Below, one piece after another: positions 1 through 4,548 of a stretch of DNA of 6,448 bases; position 1 is the stretch's first letter; the number at the start of each line of letters is the position of its first letter. Source of the stretch: Clostridia bacterium (GTDB lineage: Bacteria > Bacillota_A > Clostridia > Christensenellales > Borkfalkiaceae); the NCBI GenBank assembly GCA_017399665.1, contig JAFQBR010000289.1:1-6448 (forward strand), in the 5' to 3' direction. Below the pieces are notes generated by a model, which saw nothing but the letters and a program-made list of their open reading frames with translations, had not been told where the DNA came from and did no database searches. The translations under genes were made by a program, and so were the position numbers.

Positions 1-793
1 AGGTGCAGGCGGACTTATCTGCGGTGCTATGGCTCGCGCTTTTGCTCAAAGCGGTGCAAAGGTTGCGGCTCTTGACCTTAATGAAGATGCCGTTTTAAAG
101 CTTGCTAGCGAGCTTACTGCAGAAGGCTTTATTTGCAAAGGCTATAAGGCAAACGTATTAGACCCCGAAAATCTTGAAAGCGTTCATCAAGCGGTTTTAA
201 AAGATTTTGGCGGTTGCGATATTTTAGTAAACGGCGCAGGCGGAAACAATCCAAGAGCTACTACCGATAACGAATATCAGCACGAAGCAAAGGAAGGCGG
301 CAAGTCATTCTTTGATTTAGAGGCAAACGGCGTTGATTTTGTATTTAAGCTCAATTTCCAAGGCACGCTTTTACCCACACAGGTTTTTGCAAAGGAAATG
401 GTTGCAAAAAAGAGCGGTTGCATATTGAATATTTCTTCAATGAACGCATACACACCGCTTACAAAAATCCCTGCGTATTCAGCAGCAAAAGCTGGTATTT
501 CAAACTTCACTCAATGGCTAGCAACTCACTTTGCAGGAACGGGTATCCGTTGTAACGCTATTGCTCCCGGATTTTTAGTTTCTGCGCAAAACAGAGCACT
601 ACTTTTCAACGATGACGGCTCGCCCACAGCAAGAAGCGCAAAAATTTTAAACGGTACGCCAATGAATAGATTTGTTGATTCAAGCGAACTTTTAGGCGCA
701 ACCTTATTTTTATGCGACGATAACAGCGCGTCTGCAATCACAGGGGTAGTTCTTCCTATCGACTGCGGTTTTGCAGCTTATTCGGGGGTATAA
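1..793 (+). CDS. D-mannonate oxidoreductase (fructuronate reductase), SDR family, 5'-truncated
   Basis: Catalyses NAD(P)H-dependent reduction of D-fructuronate to D-mannonate in cytoplasmic glucuronate catabolism. The frame is open from the left edge: codons before the ATG at 29 read GAGGLICGA, the glycine-rich Rossmann nucleotide-binding loop, so that ATG is internal and the true start is upstream. Counting from the ATG at 29, visible SDR landmarks are the VNGAGGN motif (about 68-73), Asn109, catalytic Ser137 in NISSM, and Tyr150/Lys154 in YSAAK, followed by IAPGF and a C-terminal GFAAYSGV. The stretch between NGAGG and the active site (ATTDNE, then a FFDLE motif) and the phrases GTLLPTQVFAKEM and NAYTPLTKIPAYSAAK match what I know of the mannonate-reductase SDR subgroup, which is unrelated to the long-chain dehydrogenase UxuB of E. 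coli. Its TAA overlaps the next ATG by one base (TAATG), which indicates an operon with uxaC. The subgroup assignment rests on remembered family motifs. Confidence 0.9.
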   Translation, partial: GAGGLICGAMARAFAQSGAKVAALDLNEDAVLKLASELTAEGFICKGYKANVLDPENLESVHQAVLKDFGGCDILVNGAGGNNPRATTDNEYQHEAKEGGKSFFDLEANGVDFVFKLNFQGTLLPTQVFAKEMVAKKSGCILNISSMNAYTPLTKIPAYSAAKAGISNFTQWLATHFAGTGIRCNAIAPGFLVSAQNRALLFNDDGSPTARSAKILNGTPMNRFVDSSELLGATLFLCDDNSASAITGVVLPIDCGFAAYSGV

Positions 794-2118
794 TGAATAA
801 TTTTTTCGATAATGATCTTTTGCTTTATAATAACGTAGCAAAAGAGCTTTATAAAGAAGTAAAAGATTTGCCCATAATCGACTACCATTGCCATTTAGAC
901 CAAAGCAAAATTGCCTTTGACTCTAGCTTTTCCGATATTGGCGAATTATGGCTTGCAGGCGACCACTATAAATGGCGCGCTATGCGTTTAAACGGCGTAG
1001 ATGAATATTATATTACAGGCGAAGCAAGCTATCACGATAAGTTTATAAAGTATGCCGAAATACTACCCAATTTAATTGGCAATGCTCTTTATTATTGGAC
1101 TCATCTGGAACTTAAACAAATCTTTGGCATAGATATTCCTTTAAACGGGCAAACGGCAGAACAAATTTATAATATGGCAAACGAAAAGCTAAAGGACTGT
1201 ACCGTACGTTCTTTACTAAACGGCTTTAACGTTGAATTTATTGCCACAACGGATGACCCCGTTGATAGCCTTTGCAATCATCAAAAGTATGGCAATATAA
1301 CGGTTACCCCCACTTTCAGACCTGATAAACTCTTTAATTTTGAAGAGCCGTATATCGAAAAATTAGGCGAAGTTGCGGGCGTTAAAATCAATACTTTTTG
1401 CGACCTATTAGAGGCGCTAAAGTTAAGGCTTGACTTCTTTGTCTCAAAGGGCTGTCGCATGGCAGACCATGGCTTAGATGCCTTTCCGCAAAACTATGCT
1501 AGCTTGCAAGAGGCAGAAGAGCTTTTTGCTAAGCGTAGCTGTTTAACGGAAGCTCAAAAGGAAAGTTTAAAGGGCTTTATTTTGGTTTGGCTTTCTAAGG
1601 AATATGCAAAACGCAATATAACCGTTCAGCTTCACTTTGCCGTTACAAGAAACGTTAACCCTGTTACATTTGCTCTATGTGGGGCAGATAGCGGTTTTGA
1701 CGTTATAAGCGAACAACCTTCAGTTCATAACCTGCTTGCCTTCTTTAAAAATATACCCGATAGCGAACGTCCCAACACCGTTTTATATACTCTTAACGAT
1801 GGCAATCTATCTTCAATAGCCTGCATAACGGGCGCTTTCAGAAAGGTTAGAATGGGCGCTGCTTGGTGGTTTAACGATACGGTAGAGGGTATTAGACGTA
1901 ATTTAAAAATCATTTCTGAATATTCAAGCCTTGGCAATAACCTTGGTATGCTTACCGATTCAAGAAGCTTTTCAAGTTATTGCAGATTTGATTTCTTCCG
2001 CCGTATTTTATGTGATTACGTGGGTAATCTTGTTGAAAAGGGCGAATACGACGCGCAAAGCGCAACGGAACTTGTAAAAAATATATGTTATTATAATGCA
2101 AAAAGGATGGTAAAATAA
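793..2118 (+). CDS. uxaC: Glucuronate (uronate) isomerase
   Basis: Isomerises D-glucuronate to D-fructuronate (and usually D-galacturonate to D-tagaturonate), EC 5.3.1.12, in the cytoplasm. The 441-residue product is slightly shorter than the common 460-470. Amidohydrolase-fold landmarks are the DYHCHL motif with putative metal ligands His32 and His34, the conserved GDHYKWRAMR block (57-66), WTHLEL (102-107), TTDDP (152-156), FRPDK (175-179), MADHGL (223-228), QLHF with His281, GAAWWFND (355-362) and GMLTDSRSFSSY (385-396). Where the family normally reads RHExFRR, this protein reads RFDFFRR (398-404), and LYHWTHLEL is LYYWTHLEL; both are worth checking. The start is supported by a GGGGG tract (784-788) just upstream and by the one-base overlap with the preceding stop. 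It overlaps eda in the same TAATG fashion, implying translational coupling. Confidence 0.95.
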   Translation: MNNFFDNDLLLYNNVAKELYKEVKDLPIIDYHCHLDQSKIAFDSSFSDIGELWLAGDHYKWRAMRLNGVDEYYITGEASYHDKFIKYAEILPNLIGNALYYWTHLELKQIFGIDIPLNGQTAEQIYNMANEKLKDCTVRSLLNGFNVEFIATTDDPVDSLCNHQKYGNITVTPTFRPDKLFNFEEPYIEKLGEVAGVKINTFCDLLEALKLRLDFFVSKGCRMADHGLDAFPQNYASLQEAEELFAKRSCLTEAQKESLKGFILVWLSKEYAKRNITVQLHFAVTRNVNPVTFALCGADSGFDVISEQPSVHNLLAFFKNIPDSERPNTVLYTLNDGNLSSIACITGAFRKVRMGAAWWFNDTVEGIRRNLKIISEYSSLGNNLGMLTDSRSFSSYCRFDFFRRILCDYVGNLVEKGEYDAQSATELVKNICYYNAKRMVK

Positions 2119-2675
2119 TGCAAAAATTTATTCCTGTAGTAGTAATTAAAGAGCTTAGCGAAACAGACACTATACTTACTGCGCTAAAAAATAGCGATAT
2201 AAATTGCGCAGAAATCACCTTCCGTACCGCTTGCGCAGAGCAAGCTATTGAATATGCTAGCAAGCATTATCCCGATATGGAAATTGGTGCTGGTACGGTT
2301 ATTAATGCAGACCAATGTGAACGCGCAATAAACGCCGGCGCAACCTTTATTGTATCACCCGGCCTTTCAGTTCACGTTGCAAAGGTTTGTAAAGAACGCG
2401 GTGTTCCTTACTATCCCGGTTGCGTAACACCAACGGAAATTATGCAGGCGTTAGACCTTGGCATTACCACGGTTAAATTTTTCCCTGCAAACGTATATGG
2501 CGGATTAAAGGCTTTAAAGGCGCTTTCTGCTCCATTCCCACAGGTTAAATTTATTCCCACCGGTGGGGTAGACAGAAGTAATATAGATGAATTTTTAGCT
2601 TTCGATAAAATCGCAGCTATCGGTGGCAGTTTCTTTGTTAAAGAAGCGCTTGAAAAAATGAAGGAGAGTAAATAA
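2118..2675 (+). CDS. eda: 2-dehydro-3-deoxy-6-phosphogluconate (KDPG) aldolase
   Basis: Class I aldolase that cleaves KDPG to pyruvate and glyceraldehyde-3-phosphate, the final step of hexuronate breakdown. The TIM-barrel motifs appear in order: AEITFRT with catalytic Glu32 and Arg36, GAGTV (57-61), FIVSPGLS (77-84), YYPGCVTPTE (98-107), the Schiff-base Lys120 in TVKFFPANVYGG, FIPTGGV phosphate-binding strand (145-151) and GGSFF (169-173). At 185 residues it is short for the family (about 200-215). It begins directly at the first barrel strand (FIPVVVI), without the usual N-terminal helix, and ends soon after GGSFF. The start looks correct: an in-frame stop lies at 2094-2096, no other ATG intervenes, and AAAGGA (2102-2107) sits about 10 nt upstream. 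KHG aldolase activity is a common side activity and cannot be excluded. Confidence 0.93.
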   Translation: MQKFIPVVVIKELSETDTILTALKNSDINCAEITFRTACAEQAIEYASKHYPDMEIGAGTVINADQCERAINAGATFIVSPGLSVHVAKVCKERGVPYYPGCVTPTEIMQALDLGITTVKFFPANVYGGLKALKALSAPFPQVKFIPTGGVDRSNIDEFLAFDKIAAIGGSFFVKEALEKMKESK

Positions 2676-2676
2676 T

Positions 2677-3699
2677 ATGAAAAGAGTTGTTACCTTTGGC
2701 GAGCTTATGTTAAGACTTGCCCCCAACGGCTATTACAGATTTTTCCAAAACGATCAAATGCAGGCTACCTTTGGTGGCGGTGAAGCAAACGTTGCAGTAT
2801 CACTAGCTAATTTTGGTTTAGATAGCGTTTACGTTACAAAGCTTCCCAAGCATGCTATCGGTCAAGGCGCTGTTAACTCTTTACGTTATTTTGGCGTAGA
2901 TACCTCTAAAATTGTTCGCGGTGGCGACAGAGTTGGTATATATTACTTAGAAAAGGGCGCATCTCAACGCGGTTCAGTTTGTATTTATGACCGCGCTCAT
3001 TCCGCTATTGCTGAAGCATCTTTAAGCGATTTTAACTGGAAAGAAATTTTTGAAGGGGCAGACTGGTTTCACTTTACAGGCATTACCCCCGCTCTTGGCG
3101 GAAATCTACCTGAAATTTGCTTAGAAGCTTGCAAGCAAGCAAAGGCTTTGGGCGTTAAAATTTCTTGCGACTTAAACTACCGCGGAAAGCTTTGGACAAG
3201 AGCTCAAGCTAAAGAAAGCATGAGTAAGCTTTGCAAGTACGTAGACGTATGTATTGCTAACGAAGAAGACGCAAAGGACGTTTTCGGTATTGAAGCAGAA
3301 AACACCGATATTTACGGTGGTAAACTAAACCACGAGGGTTATAAGTCTGTTGCAAAACAGCTTGCCGATACTTTTGGCTTCGAAAAAGTTGCAATTACCT
3401 TACGTTCTTCAATTTCTGCCAGCGATAACGACTGGGCGGCTATGCTTTACGATGGGCAAAATTATCACTTTTCTAAGTCTTACAGACTTCATATAACAGA
3501 CCGCGTAGGCGGTGGCGATAGTTTTGGTGCAGGCTTAATTTACGCGCTCTTATCTGATTATTCTTCAAGTAGTGCAATCGAGTTTGCTGTTGCAGCGTCT
3601 GCATTAAAGCATTCTATTGAAGGCGACTATAACAGAGTTTCTGTTTCTGAAGTAGAAAAACTTGCCGGTGGCGACGGTAGCGGTCGCGTTCAAAGATAG
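2677..3699 (+). CDS. kdgK: 2-dehydro-3-deoxygluconate (KDG) kinase, PfkB family
   Basis: Phosphorylates 2-keto-3-deoxygluconate with ATP to KDPG, the substrate of the preceding aldolase gene. The 340-residue product has the ribokinase/PfkB layout: N-terminal FGELMLRL (7-14), the substrate-side signature GGGEANVAVSLANFG (33-47), a DLNYR block (165-169) typical of KDG kinases, IANEEDA (193-199), and the C-terminal signature DRVGGGDSFGAG (275-286) with catalytic base Asp281 and the anion hole formed by the preceding glycines. Length is near the family norm. The start is chosen by the AAGGAG Shine-Dalgarno at 2661-2666 inside the end of eda; one base separates the eda stop from this ATG. PfkB kinases are hard to tell apart by sequence alone, but an uxaC-eda neighbourhood strongly favours KDG over fructose or ribose as substrate. 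Confidence 0.92.
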   Translation: MKRVVTFGELMLRLAPNGYYRFFQNDQMQATFGGGEANVAVSLANFGLDSVYVTKLPKHAIGQGAVNSLRYFGVDTSKIVRGGDRVGIYYLEKGASQRGSVCIYDRAHSAIAEASLSDFNWKEIFEGADWFHFTGITPALGGNLPEICLEACKQAKALGVKISCDLNYRGKLWTRAQAKESMSKLCKYVDVCIANEEDAKDVFGIEAENTDIYGGKLNHEGYKSVAKQLADTFGFEKVAITLRSSISASDNDWAAMLYDGQNYHFSKSYRLHITDRVGGGDSFGAGLIYALLSDYSSSSAIEFAVAASALKHSIEGDYNRVSVSEVEKLAGGDGSGRVQR

Positions 3700-3745
3700 T
3701 AAAAAGTAGGGCTATAGGTCGATTATTCGCATAAAGGGGTAAAAT

Positions 3746-3973
3746 ATGTGCTTGTTTTTTAAAAGAAAAAAAGATAAATGGCCAGAAAATGCAAAGTATA
3801 AAAAGGGCGATTACGTAAACTTTCGTTACCGCAATGATTTGTATTTTGGTTACGTTTACACCGCAAGCATATCCGAGCATGGCTCCATACTTTACACCAT
3901 ACAATTAGCTGGGCAATGTCCGTCATTTATAGAGGGGTATAGGGAAGAGGATATCCTCTCTCTCAAAAAATAG
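3746..3973 (+). CDS. Small hypothetical protein, possible SH3-like/KOW-type beta fold
   Basis: Encodes 75 residues that I do not recognise as a named family. It starts 46 nt after kdgK behind a good Shine-Dalgarno (AAAGGGG, 3734-3739 region), in the same orientation, with no visible promoter of its own, so it may be the last gene of the uronate transcript. The N-terminus is very basic (KRKKDK, 6-11) with no signal peptide or membrane segment. The rest alternates hydrophobic and polar residues as in short beta strands: YKKGDYVNFRY (18-28), LYFGYVYTASI (32-42), SILYTIQLAG (47-56), ending with an acidic REEDI (66-70). The KGDYV start with a FGYV strand resembles small SH3-like barrels, and this is only an inference. 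Its TAG stop coincides with the first three bases of a palindromic repeat. Codon use looks like that of the neighbours, which supports a real gene. Confidence 0.6.
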   Translation: MCLFFKRKKDKWPENAKYKKGDYVNFRYRNDLYFGYVYTASISEHGSILYTIQLAGQCPSFIEGYREEDILSLKK

Positions 3974-4089
3974 CGGTTATCTGCTGCGTTATTGTCACGA
4001 AAGATGCGCTTTATTCGGGTTACGTACGGCAAGTACGCGCCCCTTCATAAATGCTCCTTATCGTGCCACTAACTTGCATCTAACCACTA
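3971..4089. repeat. Imperfect palindromic repeat element, copy 1
   Basis: An approximately 119-bp imperfect inverted repeat centred near 4030. The apex is CGTAC-GGCAA-GTACG (4023-4037). Outward, matching arm segments include TTTAT (4010-4014) with ATAAA (4047-4051), CACGA (3996-4000) with TCGTG (4061-4065), and TAGCGGTTA at the left end (3971-3979) with TAACCACTA at the right end (4081-4089). There are bulges and G-T wobbles between these blocks. Left end reads TATCTGCTGCGTTA, right end CTTGCATCTAA. It has no ORF and no recognisable transposase ends. It is non-coding except for the overlapping stop codon of the small upstream gene. Confidence 0.8.
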
Positions 4090-4112
4090 TTTACAATATA
4101 ATAGGCTAAGAG

Positions 4113-4149
4113 TAGGTTATCATTGCTTGCATCTAAAACTTATTTACAA
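4113..4149 (+). repeat. Shortened remnant of the palindromic repeat family
   Basis: This contains a left-end-like TAGGTTATC (4113-4121) directly followed, after four bases, by the right-end motif CTTGCATCTAAAACTTATTTACAA (from 4126), which is close to the right flanks of both full elements. The central hairpin and most of both arms are missing, so I read it as an internally deleted copy. It abuts the left end of full copy 2. Non-coding. Confidence 0.55.
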
Positions 4150-4273
4150 TAAGCTTTATCTGCTACGTAATACTTTGTTCTTTTGTTTTCACCCACATTC
4201 CTGCGTACACAAAGTACGCTCCCTGCGGTTAAAAACAAAACGCCGAGTTTGACACGCTTGCATCTAAAACTTA
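4150..4273. repeat. Imperfect palindromic repeat element, copy 2
   Basis: An approximately 124-bp imperfect inverted repeat of the same family as the element at 3971-4089. The apex is GCGTAC-ACAAA-GTACGC (4203-4219). The arms carry TTTTGTTTT (about 4181-4189) facing AAAACAAAA (about 4232-4240), and TAAGCTTTA (4150-4158) facing TAAAACTTA (4265-4273). Conserved with copy 1 are the left TATCTGCTRCGTWA, the central TACG hairpin and the right CTTGCATCTAA. The arm sequences themselves are different from copy 1 but remain self-complementary. Confidence 0.8.
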
Positions 4274-4285
4274 TTTAATATAATC

Positions 4286-4318
4286 GCTTTTACTCGCATC
4301 TAAAAACTATCAATAATA
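4286..4318 (+). repeat. Second shortened remnant of the palindromic repeat family
   Basis: GCTTTTA followed immediately by CTCGCATCTAAAAACTA resembles a left-end segment fused to the right-end motif, with the whole hairpin core lost and one base changed in the motif (CTCGCATC for CTTGCATC). It is the fourth occurrence of this tail sequence within 250 bp. Non-coding. Confidence 0.45.
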
Positions 4319-4324
4319 AACTAT

Positions 4325-4357
4325 AAAAACACTTCTTGCTATCAAGGGGTGTTTTTT
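4325..4357 (+). terminator. Intrinsic (Rho-independent) terminator
   Basis: A 14-bp stem (4325-4338 with 4343-4356) including two G-U pairs, closed by a CTAT loop, with a 3' run of six T. It is the first terminator-like structure after kdgK and the small gene, so it probably ends that transcript, leaving a roughly 380-nt untranslated tail that contains the palindromes. The A-rich left side means it would also have a T-run on the minus strand and could act in both directions. Confidence 0.85.
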
Positions 4358-4443
4358 GTATCTAATTTACATGTAATAAGCAGTAATTAAATCAAATACA
4401 ATTAAATAGTATACAATTTTTTTTAAAAACGCCATAAAATCAT

Positions 4444-4473
4444 TTGTTTATACACGTTAGTATATGATATAAT
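4444..4473 (+). promoter_or_regulatory. Probable sigma-70/SigA promoter for the lipoprotein gene
   Basis: The -35-like TTGTTT (4444-4449) and a perfect TATAAT -10 (4468-4473) are separated by 18 nt, with TG one base upstream of the -10 (4465-4466), making it an extended -10. Transcription would begin near 4480, giving a leader of about 70 nt. The stretch 4358-4443 upstream is very AT-rich and holds no gene; its only other structure is a 10-bp palindrome, TTACATGTAA (4367-4376). Confidence 0.75.
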
Positions 4474-4535
4474 CGTTTTATACTTTTTTATTCAATCAGC
4501 TTTTTCTATGTTAGTGGTGGAAGTTGATAAAATCT

Positions 4536-4542
4536 AAAGGAG
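4536..4542 (+). promoter_or_regulatory. Ribosome binding site of the lipoprotein gene
   Basis: AAAGGAG is a near-consensus Shine-Dalgarno, 6 nt before the ATG at 4549. It fixes the start of the long open frame and places the signal peptide exactly at the N-terminus. Confidence 0.85.
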
Positions 4543-4548
4543 AAAATT

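Noticed and set aside
29..31. ATG at 29 as the start of the SDR gene
   Set aside because: The upstream codons in the same frame encode the glycine-rich cofactor-binding loop, so the gene begins before the window.
1952..2263. Minus-strand 103-codon open frame
   Set aside because: It is a shadow across the uxaC-eda junction, where both plus-strand genes are certain.
3614..3904. Minus-strand 96-codon open frame
   Set aside because: It overlaps the end of kdgK and most of the small plus-strand gene; that gene has a better RBS and a more protein-like composition.
3946..3959. AGAGGATATCCTCT perfect palindrome as a regulatory site or terminator
   Set aside because: It lies inside the coding sequence of the small gene, has no loop for a hairpin and is followed by A rather than T residues.
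3971..4273. Integron attC sites
   Set aside because: Size and variable paired arms are attC-like, but the terminal RYYYAAC and GTTRRRY boxes are not present in the correct orientation and there is no cassette ORF between the elements.
4073..4318. CRISPR array
   Set aside because: The repeated motif is only about 11-25 bp, spacing is irregular, and the intervening sequence is palindromic rather than spacer-like; there are no cas genes.
4367..4376. TTACATGTAA as an operator
   Set aside because: A 10-bp palindrome in very AT-rich DNA, about 70 bp upstream of the -35; too short and isolated to assign.
4410..4417. Alternative promoter at TATACAAT
   Set aside because: No acceptable -35 hexamer at a 16-18 nt distance; the extended -10 promoter at 4444-4473 is far better.
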